From: SB11 sp037968475
GTDB taxonomy: Bacteria > Bacteroidota > Bacteroidia > UBA8524
Reading direction: 5' to 3'
Length of the DNA stretch: 64,000 bases
Assembly (NCBI GenBank): GCA_037968475.1
Contig: JBBKVO010000049.1
Span: 1 to 64,000, forward strand
Numbering within the stretch: the stretch's first letter is position 1; every line of letters starts with the position of its first letter. Shown piece after piece: positions 23,925-32,221 of the stretch. Below the pieces are notes generated by a model that saw only the letters and a list, made by a program, of their open reading frames with translations, was not told the origin of the DNA and ran no database searches. A program made the translations under genes and the position numbers.

Positions 23925-26156
23925 ATGCGTACACTAAAAATATCATGGGCATTTTTCGCTTTCGTACTTGTATTTGCTAGTTGCAAAAGAGATAATCCCT
24001 TAGCTGATGAACAACAAACAGCTAATAAAAATGCAGTAACAATTGATGCCAAAGATTTGGCAGTGCCTGCCGGTTTTAATTTTGATGCTGAAAAAACCTT
24101 AAACGTAAGGGTAAAAGTAGCTGATGCTAAAGCAAACGAACGCTATGCCATTAAAATTTATGCTGACGTACCCTCGTTAGGAAAACTTATAAGCACAGGG
24201 CTTACTAATGCTAATGGTGAATATACCTCTATTATACGTGTGCCTGCATGGGAAGAATATGTATATATAGAGAAAATAAACCCTGATGGTGGCAGCAAAG
24301 TTGAAAAAGTAAAAGCCAACCAATTTGCTACAGCTTTGTTTACCAATGGGCAAACGCCAAAACCTTATATACTACGCAAAAGCTCTGGTATGGATTGTAA
24401 TACAGGTTGCACAATAACTTATAACAACCCTACTACAGATATTACTGTATACAATGGAGATATAGCCTGTATTACAGGTACTATAAACAATATTAATATT
24501 ACCGTACAAACAGGAGGAATAGCTAAAGTTTGCGGAAGTGGAACTATTAATGGGTTTGTGGGTAATGCAAATTCAGCAGTATATATTTTAGAAGGAGCTA
24601 TACTAAATGTTACTTATGACATAGTGATGTTTGATAATACTATTTTTAAAAACTATAGCGATAGTCTTAAGCTTTTATCTTCGATAGTATTTTACGATTG
24701 CATTGCTGAAAATAACGGAAGAATATACCATCCTGCAAGCCCAAGTATGGACTTATACCAAGATGCTGTTTTTACAAATAATGGTTATATCAGTCTATCT
24801 AGTAATGTTATGAACCTTGATAGGGGTACTATTATTAATAATAATGAGTTTTATGCTAATATGGTACTTAACGATGGTGAAGCAAAGTTTACTAATAACT
24901 GCCATACAGAAATTCTTGGCGATTTATATGTTGCAGGTACACTAGAAAACTATGCTTATATAAAAGCAGGTACCTTTTGGCAAGATATAGGCAATTTTAC
25001 TTTGGTAACTACTGCGCGTACCAAAATACACGATGGGGCAATGATAAGCACTACCAATCTTAAACTGGTAATGGGTGATATTGAGGGTACGGGTACCAAC
25101 CGTAGCAAAATAAAAGTATCAGCTAATACCAATATAAGTACTGGCACAATAATAAAGGGTATTGTTGATTTGTGCGACGGTAATGGCATAGAATCAAATA
25201 CAGGAACTATACAAGCACCCGCTTTGGCCAGTTGTATTGGTTATATAGCTACAAGCAGTTGCAACCCTGAAGGTTTTGGAACCACTACCAATGTAGATAC
25301 GGATAACGATGGTGTGGCCGATGCTCAAGATGAATACCCTAACGATGCTACACGTGCATTTAACAGCTACTACCCCAACCTATCTACAATGGCTACCGTA
25401 GCTTTTGAAGATTTATGGCCATCAAAAGCTGATTATGATTTTAACGACCTTGCAGTTTTGTTCAATATCCAACAGGTACTAAATGCAAACAACGAAGTTG
25501 TTGACTATAAAGTGAAGCTAAAAGTAAAAGCTGTTGGCGGTTCGTTTGTAAACGGTTTCGGCTTCCAGTTTGATGATGTTTTACCTTCAGAAATTAGTGC
25601 CGTTACTGGTCAAGTTTTAACTCAAAACCTTATCACCCGCAGCAGCAACAATACTGAGGCTGGACAAAACAAGGCTGTAATTATATGTTACGATAGCCCT
25701 GAGCCTACTTTGCAACGTGCAGCAGGTTCTATGTTCAATACCATAAAAACAAACGGAACGGGTACTTCTGATACGGTATTTATCAATATCAGCTTCACAA
25801 CACCAGTTGCCAGTACAAAACTTGGTATTGATAAATTTAACCCCTTTATCTTCACCAATAAAAGACGTGGATACGAAGTGCATTTGGGCAACTTTGCGCC
25901 TACTACACTTGCCAATACTGCCCTTTTTGGTACGTATGAGGATAGAACTAATGTGGGCAATGGTGTATACTACAAAAACAGTCAAGGTTTGCCTTGGGCA
26001 ATTCTAATTCCTGCCGAATTTTCTCACCCCAAAGAAAAAACGCCTATTACTTCGGCCTATAATTTCTTTGATGATTGGGCTATTTCTGGCGGTACTACAT
26101 ATACAAATTGGTATAGTAATACTGTTGGCAACCAAAATACTGACAATATCTATTAA
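23925..26156 (+). CDS. LruC-domain lipoprotein, paralogue 2
   Basis: 743 residues, same order as the preceding gene: lipobox FASC at 17-20, a conserved N-terminal module (GLTNANGEYTSIIRVP), a variable Asn-rich middle (FTNNGYISL, TIINNNEFY, FTNNCHTEI), a calcium-type repeat DTDNDGVADAQDEYPNDAT and the LruC/DUF4842 domain EDLWPSKADYDFNDL. Both end in an almost identical tail, WY-x-NTVGNQN-x-DNIY. Ends are strongly conserved while the middle differs, which suggests duplication followed by divergence of the exposed region. Terminator at 26174. Confidence 0.82.
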   Translation: MRTLKISWAFFAFVLVFASCKRDNPLADEQQTANKNAVTIDAKDLAVPAGFNFDAEKTLNVRVKVADAKANERYAIKIYADVPSLGKLISTGLTNANGEYTSIIRVPAWEEYVYIEKINPDGGSKVEKVKANQFATALFTNGQTPKPYILRKSSGMDCNTGCTITYNNPTTDITVYNGDIACITGTINNINITVQTGGIAKVCGSGTINGFVGNANSAVYILEGAILNVTYDIVMFDNTIFKNYSDSLKLLSSIVFYDCIAENNGRIYHPASPSMDLYQDAVFTNNGYISLSSNVMNLDRGTIINNNEFYANMVLNDGEAKFTNNCHTEILGDLYVAGTLENYAYIKAGTFWQDIGNFTLVTTARTKIHDGAMISTTNLKLVMGDIEGTGTNRSKIKVSANTNISTGTIIKGIVDLCDGNGIESNTGTIQAPALASCIGYIATSSCNPEGFGTTTNVDTDNDGVADAQDEYPNDATRAFNSYYPNLSTMATVAFEDLWPSKADYDFNDLAVLFNIQQVLNANNEVVDYKVKLKVKAVGGSFVNGFGFQFDDVLPSEISAVTGQVLTQNLITRSSNNTEAGQNKAVIICYDSPEPTLQRAAGSMFNTIKTNGTGTSDTVFINISFTTPVASTKLGIDKFNPFIFTNKRRGYEVHLGNFAPTTLANTALFGTYEDRTNVGNGVYYKNSQGLPWAILIPAEFSHPKEKTPITSAYNFFDDWAISGGTTYTNWYSNTVGNQNTDNIY

Positions 26157-26173
26157 ACAAAAAATATAAAACG

Positions 26174-26209
26174 AAGCGGCCTTAAAGTTTACTTTAAGGC
26201 CGCTTTTTT
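26174..26209 (+). terminator. Terminator of the LruC pair
   Basis: AAGCGGCCTTAAAGT-tt-ACTTTAAGGCCGCTT, 15-bp arms, followed by five T. Confidence 0.85.
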
Positions 26210-26250
26210 ATGTTTATACTATTAGCTAACTATTTGGCGTTTACTACTGT

Positions 26251-26952
26251 ATGCCAAACTATACCCACATAAAAGGTGTATACATAAACACCCCTTGCGA
26301 CGAGAATTGGAATGCTATGACTGATACTGAAAAGGGACGGTATTGCAACCAATGTGCCACTGTGGTATACGATTTTACCAATGCCACACCCGAAGAGTTT
26401 TTTAAAGCCTACCGAGAAAACAAGGGCAAAATTTGCGGGCTTTTTAGTGCCCCGCCACTTGGGTTTTGGCCAACGCAAAAAAATAAGCTAGTGCAATTGC
26501 TAAGGCAAAGCAAGGCAGCCATACTTGCTATTGGTTTAGGGCTTTTTAGCTTTAAAAGCAGCAACGCCCACATTCTTAGCACTCCACAACAAACTATTGT
26601 AACCGATGCCGATAAAGAGTTTGTGCAACTTAATTTTGAAATACGCGATAGCTATACTAATAAAATAGTAAAACAAGATTTTAAGGTTACCATTATATAC
26701 AATGAATACGAAATAGTAATTAACAAGGTAAGCGATGGGATAGTGGTTTTTGAAATACCGAAAGAGTTTGTTAATGCACAAGCAACAATAATTATTGAAG
26801 GAGATGGTATTGACAAAACCAGCGTTGATTGGAGAAAAGACGAAGTAAAAACAGAGGTGAAAGTAGCCGCATCAAAAAAAGCGAAGAAAAGTGAAGAACA
26901 AAAAAACCGATACAGAAGAAAAATACGCCGAATGGGTTGCCCTGATTTTTAG
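26251..26952 (+). CDS. Protein with Cys-rich N-terminal domain and one membrane helix
   Basis: 233 residues. The N-terminal 70 residues read TPCDENWNAMT, RYCNQCATVVYDFTNATPEEF, then KICGLF: a Cys pattern C..C-x-x-C..C that could hold zinc and is common in uncharacterised Bacteroidota proteins, often ahead of TonB-like or carboxypeptidase-regulatory domains. A hydrophobic helix (about 86-103, AAILAIGLGLFSF) follows, then a beta-rich domain (125-195) and a very basic tail (KKAKKSEEQKNRYRRK). Topology suggests a cytoplasmic Cys domain and an external beta domain. Function unknown. Confidence 0.55.
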   Translation: MPNYTHIKGVYINTPCDENWNAMTDTEKGRYCNQCATVVYDFTNATPEEFFKAYRENKGKICGLFSAPPLGFWPTQKNKLVQLLRQSKAAILAIGLGLFSFKSSNAHILSTPQQTIVTDADKEFVQLNFEIRDSYTNKIVKQDFKVTIIYNEYEIVINKVSDGIVVFEIPKEFVNAQATIIIEGDGIDKTSVDWRKDEVKTEVKVAASKKAKKSEEQKNRYRRKIRRMGCPDF

Positions 26953-26960
26953 TAAAATAT

Positions 26961-26993
26961 AAAAGGCCTGCACAATGTGCAGGCCTTTCTTTT
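26961..26993. terminator. Bidirectional terminator between the 26251 gene and atpC
   Basis: AAAGGCCTGCAC-aat-GTGCAGGCCTTT, T-rich on both sides (TTTCTTTT on plus, TTTTATATTTT on minus); serves the two convergent genes. Confidence 0.75.
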
Positions 26994-27019
26994 CAAAATT
27001 TACTATTTAATAGTTGGTA

Positions 27020-27250
27020 CTAGGTAAGCACTATTACTTTATTGCCCATTACCTCTATAATCCCACCGCTAATTTCAAAATTGTGGCTGCCTTGGGCATC
27101 GTTCACACGTACCACACCTTTTTCTAAACTGCTTATAAGTGGCGCGTGATTGTTAAGCACCTCAAAAGAGCCTGCTTTTCCGGGTACTTTCACACCCTTT
27201 ATCTCGCCTGTATATAAAACTTTATCGGGGGTTATAATTTCTAATTGCAT
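27020..27250 (-). CDS. atpC: ATP synthase F1 subunit epsilon (N-terminal domain only)
   Basis: 76 residues. MQLEIITPDKVLYTGE, GSFEVLNNHAPLISSLEKG and the closing beta strands are the epsilon beta-sandwich that sits in the central stalk. The two-helix C-terminal domain of E. coli-type epsilon (about 135 residues) is absent, as is normal in Bacteroidota; the inhibitory extended state of epsilon is therefore unlikely. Follows atpD after 12 bp. The remaining subunits are encoded at 42435-47607 on the same strand. Confidence 0.93.
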   Translation of the reverse strand: MQLEIITPDKVLYTGEIKGVKVPGKAGSFEVLNNHAPLISSLEKGVVRVNDAQGSHNFEISGGIIEVMGNKVIVLT

Positions 27251-27262
27251 GGTGTATAAAAA

Positions 27263-28771
27263 TTAAGCTTTAGCCTCTGCCAATATTTTCTCGCCTTTTT
27301 CTATTGCTGTTTCAATAGTACCTACCAAGTTAAAGGCAGCCTCTGGATATTGGTCAACTTCACCATCCATAATCATGTTAAAGCCTTTAATGGTATCGTT
27401 AATATCAACCAACACACCTTCAAGACCTGTAAACTGAGCGGCCACAAAGAACGGTTGTGATAAGAAACGTTGTACACGACGTGCACGGTGTACTACCAAT
27501 TTATCCTCTTCACTCAACTCATCCATACCCAAAATGGCAATAATATCTTGCAACTCTTTATAACGTTGTAACAACATTTTTACACGTTGAGCACAATCGT
27601 AGTGAGCATCGCCTAATATATCACGGGTTAAGATACGAGAAGTTGAATCCAAAGGATCTACCGCAGGATAAATACCCAACTCAGCAATTTTACGGCTAAG
27701 TACCGTAGTTGCATCTAAGTGGGCAAATGTTGTTGCAGGAGCAGGGTCAGTCAAATCATCCGCAGGCACATAAACCGCCTGTACAGATGTGATAGAACCG
27801 CGTTTGGTTGATGTAATACGCTCTTGCATCGCACCCATTTCAGATGCTAATGTAGGTTGGTAACCCACCGCTGATGGCATACGACCTAATAGTGCCGATA
27901 CCTCAGAACCTGCTTGGGTGAAACGGAATATATTATCAACGAAGAAAAGTATATCACGTCCGCCTGATTGCTCATCACCATCACGGAAATATTCAGCTAC
28001 CGAAAGACCAGTAAGTGCCACACGTGCACGGGCTCCCGGAGGCTCATTCATTTGTCCGAAAACAAATGTTGCTTTAGAATCAACAAGGTCGGCAGCAGTT
28101 ACTTTTTCAACCGGCCATCCGCCTTCTTCCATGCCGTGCAAAAATTCGTCGCCGTATTTTACAATACCGGCTTCAATCATCTCACGCAACAAGTCATTAC
28201 CTTCACGTGTACGCTCGCCTACCCCTGCAAATACAGAGAAACCATCGTGCGCTTTAGCAATGTTGTTAATTAATTCTTGTATAAGTACGGTTTTACCTAC
28301 ACCCGCACCACCAAACAAACCAATTTTACCACCCTTTGCGTAGGGCTCTAAAAGGTCGATTACTTTTATACCTGTAAATAAAGGCTCAGAAGCTGTAGAA
28401 AGATCCTCGAAACGAGGAGCCGATTGGTGTATACCACGTTCGCCTGTTTTTTGTATAGGCAACAAACCATCTATACTATCACCAACAACGTTTAACAAAC
28501 GACCACGTACAGCATCGCCTGTGGGCACGCTTATAGGCTTACCTGTATGTACTGCATCAGCACCACGGGTTAAACCATCAGTACTATCCATTGCTATGGT
28601 ACGTACCATACTTTCGCCTAAGTGCTGTTGCACTTCTAGCACTAGTGTATTGCCGTTACCACGGTCAATATGCAGTGCATCATAAATTCTGGGAAGTTGT
28701 GCGTTATCGCCTGTAAAACTAACGTCTACAACGGGACCGATAACCTGTGCTACTTTGCCTATATTTGACAT
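27263..28771 (-). CDS. atpD: ATP synthase F1 subunit beta
   Basis: 502 residues, full length. P-loop GGAGVGKTVLI at about 160, GERTREGNDL with the catalytic Glu, and the ALTGLSVAEYFRD segment mark the catalytic subunit. It hydrolyses or makes ATP at the alpha/beta interfaces. It forms a two-gene operon with atpC, separated by about 14 kb from the other atp genes, an arrangement seen in Flavobacteriia and related groups. Promoter box at 28806-28813. Confidence 0.97.
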   Translation of the reverse strand: MSNIGKVAQVIGPVVDVSFTGDNAQLPRIYDALHIDRGNGNTLVLEVQQHLGESMVRTIAMDSTDGLTRGADAVHTGKPISVPTGDAVRGRLLNVVGDSIDGLLPIQKTGERGIHQSAPRFEDLSTASEPLFTGIKVIDLLEPYAKGGKIGLFGGAGVGKTVLIQELINNIAKAHDGFSVFAGVGERTREGNDLLREMIEAGIVKYGDEFLHGMEEGGWPVEKVTAADLVDSKATFVFGQMNEPPGARARVALTGLSVAEYFRDGDEQSGGRDILFFVDNIFRFTQAGSEVSALLGRMPSAVGYQPTLASEMGAMQERITSTKRGSITSVQAVYVPADDLTDPAPATTFAHLDATTVLSRKIAELGIYPAVDPLDSTSRILTRDILGDAHYDCAQRVKMLLQRYKELQDIIAILGMDELSEEDKLVVHRARRVQRFLSQPFFVAAQFTGLEGVLVDINDTIKGFNMIMDGEVDQYPEAAFNLVGTIETAIEKGEKILAEAKA

Positions 28772-28805
28772 GATTTAGGGATTAAAATACCTGTTTTTTC
28801 GGGCG

Positions 28806-28813
28806 CAAAGGTA
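28806..28813 (-). promoter_or_regulatory. -7 promoter box for atpD-atpC
   Basis: Minus-strand TACCTTTG followed by CGCCC, exact TAnnTTTG, 34 bp before the atpD ATG. Confidence 0.5.
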
Positions 28814-28990
28814 TCATTTTCTTTTTTAAAAAAAACCTAAGTTTGATATTTGTATTCAAAAAAAATAGCCTCCGACACAAGCACTGAAAATACAAGCCCT
28901 TGCCCTACTTTTTCATATTGAGTTATAGCCCCTTTGCATTTTACAAAACACCATACTTAGCAGTGGAATTTATATCTATATACTATAACA

Positions 28991-29021
28991 TTTGTGTAGG
29001 CTTCAATTTCTTTTATTTTTG
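28991..29021 (+). promoter_or_regulatory. Promoter of the DNA glycosylase gene
   Basis: TTTG at 28991-28994, 19 bp spacer, TATTTTTG at 29014-29021. Both boxes are exact. Using the ffs distance, transcription would start near 29027, giving a leader of about 3 nt before the ATG at 29030. Confidence 0.6.
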
Positions 29022-29029
29022 GTTGAGAA

Positions 29030-29605
29030 ATGAAACTGACGAATGATTTTTACCAACGTACTGATGTAGTGCAAATAGCCCGTGAACTTTTGGGCAAAGA
29101 ACTTATAACGTGTATTGACGGGCAACTTACCAGTGGTATAATTACGGAAACCGAAGCCTACAACGGCATTATAGACCGTGCCAGCCATGCCTATGGCGGC
29201 AGATTTACCCCACGCACCCAAACTATGTATGCCACTGGCGGAGTATGCTACGTGTATTTGTGCTATGGTATACACCATTTGTTTAACGTGGTAACAAATA
29301 TAGAAGGTGTGCCACACGCAGTGCTGATTAGAAATATAAAGCCCTTAAAAGGGCTGGAAACGATTTTACAACGTCGCAACAAAACAAAGGTGGATAAAAC
29401 CCTAAGCACAGGGCCAGGCACATTATCGCAAGCTATGGGCATAAAAACACTGCACAATGGACTGCCACTGCAAGGCAATACTGTATGGATTGAGGATACG
29501 GGAATAAAGATTGACCCGAAAGATATTATCACTACGCCCCGCATTGGTGTTGACTATGCAGGTGAGGATGCCCTACTTCCCTACCGTTTTGTTGTTTCTT
29601 TATAA
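29030..29605 (+). CDS. DNA-3-methyladenine glycosylase (AAG/MPG family)
   Basis: 191 residues, the usual bacterial MPG size. LARELLGKEL-type start, ITETEAYNG with the catalytic Glu, DRASHAYGGRFTPRT, MYATGGVCYVYLCYGIHHLFNVV and STGPGTLSQAMGI are all family marks. It removes alkylated purines (3-methyladenine, hypoxanthine) in base excision repair. Own promoter; probably monocistronic. A nearly leaderless transcript is predicted. Confidence 0.92.
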   Translation: MKLTNDFYQRTDVVQIARELLGKELITCIDGQLTSGIITETEAYNGIIDRASHAYGGRFTPRTQTMYATGGVCYVYLCYGIHHLFNVVTNIEGVPHAVLIRNIKPLKGLETILQRRNKTKVDKTLSTGPGTLSQAMGIKTLHNGLPLQGNTVWIEDTGIKIDPKDIITTPRIGVDYAGEDALLPYRFVVSL

Positions 29606-29794
29606 AACTAACTGAAGCCTACGTATAAAAAATTATAAAGAATGTGGGTGCATTAGTGCGGTGGGAACGTCATTCCCTTGTAAGAGTCCCGAATGCTTTC
29701 GTGATGCGAGGCATATAATAGGCTAGTTTACCAGCACACAGATTCCTGCTTATCCAACACACAAGTACTGTATTGTCTCCCTTATGGGTACCTA

Positions 29795-29906
29795 TACCCA
29801 TTTACACGCAACCAAGAAAATAGTAGTTGGGTTTTAACTCACCCCTGTTTTATTGGAAAGCTGGAACCACATAAAGCGCCCCTCTCTTACAAAAAAGAGA
29901 AGGGGT
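29795..29906 (+). repeat. Family B dispersed repeat, copy B1 (29606-30325 region)
   Basis: Shares CCATTTACACGCAACC, AATAGTAGTTGG, TTTTAACTCACCCC and CACATAAAGCGCCCCTCTC with 54575-54672. The first part of the region (29642-29760) holds a GTCATTCCC-type palindrome. No gene is present between the glycosylase and dnaJ. Confidence 0.75.
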
Positions 29907-29959
29907 GCTGCGACACAAATCGAGTAAAACAAGACATTGGGATGAGTTAAAAAACTTGT

Positions 29960-30036
29960 CGACAGGTTAAAACCTGTCGCTACTCATACCATAAGGAAAT
30001 CCCGTTAGGTATGAGTAGAATCGGGTTTCAACCCGA
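29960..30036 (+). repeat. Three serial hairpins
   Basis: CGACAGGTT-aa-AACCTGTCG (29960-29979), TACTCATACC facing GGTATGAGTA (29981-30017), TCGGGTTTCAACCCGA (30021-30036). Confidence 0.7.
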
Positions 30037-30052
30037 TGATAAAGCGCGCTGT

Positions 30053-30185
30053 CATCCTGAGCGGAATCGAAGGATAAGTGCGTAAGCGAAGGGGGCTGAG
30101 TGATGAAAAAAACAACCAATATCACTTCACTACCGAGCGGATGCTCTATTATTTTCGGCACGAGCGGACGCTCGAGCCAGCTTTT
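30053..30185 (-). repeat. Family A repeat, copy A4, with extended tail
   Basis: On the minus strand: AAGCTGGCT-CGAGCG-TC-CGCTCG-TGCC, AAAATAATAG, AGCATCCGCTCGG, TAGTGAAGTG, and the same tail as copy A2 (CCCCCTTCGCTTACGC, then TCCTTCGATTCCGCTCAGGA). Confidence 0.75.
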
Positions 30186-30261
30186 AATAGATAAAATAAC
30201 TGTATTAAAAAACAAACTATGTGTGTTCACTTAACCCGAAGTCCCTTTAAAATACTGTTAT

Positions 30262-30297
30262 AAAAAAAGCCCAAAAGCATAGGTATGCTTTTGGGCT
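30262..30297 (-). terminator. Terminator of grpE-dnaJ
   Basis: AGCCCAAAAGCATA-gg-TATGCTTTTGGGCT with 14-bp arms and a T run on the minus strand. Confidence 0.85.
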
Positions 30298-30325
30298 GTT
30301 GGTATAGTATTAGGTTAGAATAATC

Positions 30326-31459
30326 TTAACCAAAAAACTCTTTCATGCGGCCAAAAAAGCTCTTATCGGTTTGACCGGGGCTAGGCTTAAAATTATCAGC
30401 ATCGCGTAGTTTTTCTAGCACTGCTTTTTCATCGCTGCTTAGTTTGGTGGGCGTAAATACATTTATCTTCACCAATTGGTCGCCACGCCCGTAGCCATTT
30501 ACACTAGGTAATCCTTTGCCTTTTAGGCGTAGTATTTTACCCGATTGTGTACCTGCTTCTATTTTTATTTTTGCACGACCTTCTACGGTGGGCACTTCTA
30601 CAGTTGTACCCAAAGCTGCATCAGCAAAGCTAATATCTTCTACATACAACACGTTTTGCCCATCGCGTTTTAGGTGCTCGTCTTCAATCTCTTCAATTTG
30701 TACTATCAAATCTCCATTAGGCCCCATGCCACCCGGTGAGGAATTACCTTTTCCGCTTACGGATAGTTGCATACCCTCTTCTACTCCTGCGGGTATTTTT
30801 AACTCAACGAATTCTTCTTGAGCTATCAAACCATCGGGACCAACACCTGGGGGACGGTCGGATACAATTTTGCCGCTACCATTACACGTGTTACAAGTGC
30901 TGGTAGTTTGCATCTGTCCAAGTATAGTATTGGTTACCCTGCGCACAGCACCGGCACCATTACAAGTAGTACAGGTTTTAAAATTCACACCTTTGGCCAC
31001 CGTCATACGGTTATACTTCACCTTTTTATCGGCACCCTTGGCTATTTCTTGTAGGGTTAGTTTTATACGTATGCGTATGTTGGAGCCAACTGCGCCCCTT
31101 GTACGTCCACCACCGCCTCGGCTGCCTCCGAAAAAACTTTCAAAAGGGCTACCGTCGCCAAAAATATCTCCAAACTGACTGAATATGTCGTCCATATTCA
31201 TATTAGCACCGCCACCATAGCCTCCACCACGATTACCCACGCCTGCATGGCCAAACTGATTGTACTGTTGGCGTTTATCTGCATTGCTTAGTACCTCGTA
31301 GGCTTCAGCAGCTTCTTTAAACTTATCCTCCGCTTCGGGGTTATCAGGATTTTTATCGGGATGGAACTTAATTGCCATCTGTCGGTAGGCTTTTTTAATT
31401 TCCTCCGCAGTGGCGTTTCTGTTCACACCCAATACTTCGTAATAATCTCTTTTTGCCAT
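30326..31459 (-). CDS. dnaJ: Chaperone DnaJ with a single zinc centre
   Basis: 377 residues. J domain (1-70) with HPD at 33-35; Gly/Phe-rich linker (75-125); substrate-binding beta domains after 215. The Cys-rich domain normally has four CxxCxGxG repeats; only two are present, CTTCNGAG (163-170) and CNTCNGSG (189-196). The places of repeats 1 and 4 are taken by VAKGVNF and PPGVGPDG. In canonical DnaJ repeats 1+4 bind zinc I and 2+3 zinc II, so zinc I is gone and zinc II kept. It stimulates DnaK ATPase and hands over unfolded clients. It overlaps the grpE stop by one base (translational coupling). Confidence 0.95.
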   Translation of the reverse strand: MAKRDYYEVLGVNRNATAEEIKKAYRQMAIKFHPDKNPDNPEAEDKFKEAAEAYEVLSNADKRQQYNQFGHAGVGNRGGGYGGGANMNMDDIFSQFGDIFGDGSPFESFFGGSRGGGGRTRGAVGSNIRIRIKLTLQEIAKGADKKVKYNRMTVAKGVNFKTCTTCNGAGAVRRVTNTILGQMQTTSTCNTCNGSGKIVSDRPPGVGPDGLIAQEEFVELKIPAGVEEGMQLSVSGKGNSSPGGMGPNGDLIVQIEEIEDEHLKRDGQNVLYVEDISFADAALGTTVEVPTVEGRAKIKIEAGTQSGKILRLKGKGLPSVNGYGRGDQLVKINVFTPTKLSSDEKAVLEKLRDADNFKPSPGQTDKSFFGRMKEFFG

Positions 31460-32079
31460 TATTCTCCTACTACAACTTTTGCAAACCTTATCACTTTATC
31501 GTGTAAAGTATACCCTTTTTCTACTTCGTCTACCACCTTACCTTTTAAATCTTCGGTAGGTGCGGGTATTTTTGTTATGGCCTCGTGAAAGTCCAAATCA
31601 AATTCTTTTCCTGTTGCGTCTACTGCTTTCAAACCCTTTTGGGTAAGTACATTCACAAATTTGTTGTGTATTAAAGCTACGCCTTCTTTTACCGCCTCAA
31701 TATCTGCACCAGCTTCTATCGATTTCATGGCACGTTCAAAATCATCCACAACAGGCAGTAGCGATAGCCAAATATCTTTCCCTGCGGTTTGCACCAATTC
31801 TATGCGCTCCTTAGCATTGCGGCGTTTCATATTATCAAACTCGCTATACAGGCGCAGGTATTTATCGTTTAGCTCTGCTACTTCGGCTTTTAGTTTTTCT
31901 TCTGCCGATAGTTCAGGTTTTGCAATTTCTTCTACTTTCGTATCAGCAGTTGCTGTAGTTTCATCGGTGGTAGTAGCGTCTCCGTTTTCCATTTCTTCGT
32001 TTCCGTTCGGTTCGTTATTAGTCATAGCTTTCCTGCCAAATAATTTTCCGGTTAATGTATTAAATCTTGATTTTTTCAA
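31459..32079 (-). CDS. grpE: Nucleotide exchange factor GrpE
   Basis: 206 residues. A long, acidic, low-complexity N-terminus (20-75), a coiled-coil helix (KLKAEVAELNDKYLRLYSEF), the conserved DNMKRRNAKER and LLPVVDDFERAM segments, then the beta domain with FDLDFHEAITKIP. It dimerises and releases ADP from DnaK. Start: ATG 32079 is upstream of another in-frame ATG at 32025; the promoter at 32104-32135 allows both, and I kept the longer. First gene of the grpE-dnaJ operon; dnaK is elsewhere. Confidence 0.93.
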   Translation of the reverse strand: MKKSRFNTLTGKLFGRKAMTNNEPNGNEEMENGDATTTDETTATADTKVEEIAKPELSAEEKLKAEVAELNDKYLRLYSEFDNMKRRNAKERIELVQTAGKDIWLSLLPVVDDFERAMKSIEAGADIEAVKEGVALIHNKFVNVLTQKGLKAVDATGKEFDLDFHEAITKIPAPTEDLKGKVVDEVEKGYTLHDKVIRFAKVVVGE

Positions 32080-32103
32080 CTGTTATGGTACTTGCCCATT
32101 TTG

Positions 32104-32135
32104 CAATATTACTGCCAAAGGGCTTTTTTGCCAAA
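32104..32135 (-). promoter_or_regulatory. Promoter of grpE-dnaJ
   Basis: Minus strand: TTTG at 32135-32132, 20 bp spacer, TAATATTG at 32111-32104 (one mismatch to TAnnTTTG). Predicted start near 32098. No CIRCE-type inverted repeat is visible. Confidence 0.5.
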
Positions 32136-32162
32136 TTGACAGTTTTTTACTCCCCGCAGGGC

Positions 32163-32191
32163 AAAAAAAAACGGCCAAACAGCCGTTTTTT
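32163..32191 (-). terminator. Terminator of the TlpA-like gene
   Basis: AACGGC-caaaca-GCCGTT with A run on the left and T run on the right, functional in both directions; lies just after the stop at 32222. Confidence 0.7.
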
Positions 32192-32221
32192 CATTCTATA
32201 CGTTTTATATTCTATTTAATC

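Noticed and set aside
30326..32079. CIRCE/HrcA operator upstream of grpE-dnaJ.
   Set aside because: No TTAGCACTC-N9-GAGTGCTAA repeat is present there; the TTAGCACTCG at 6440 and 6614 is in an unrelated repeat without a second arm.
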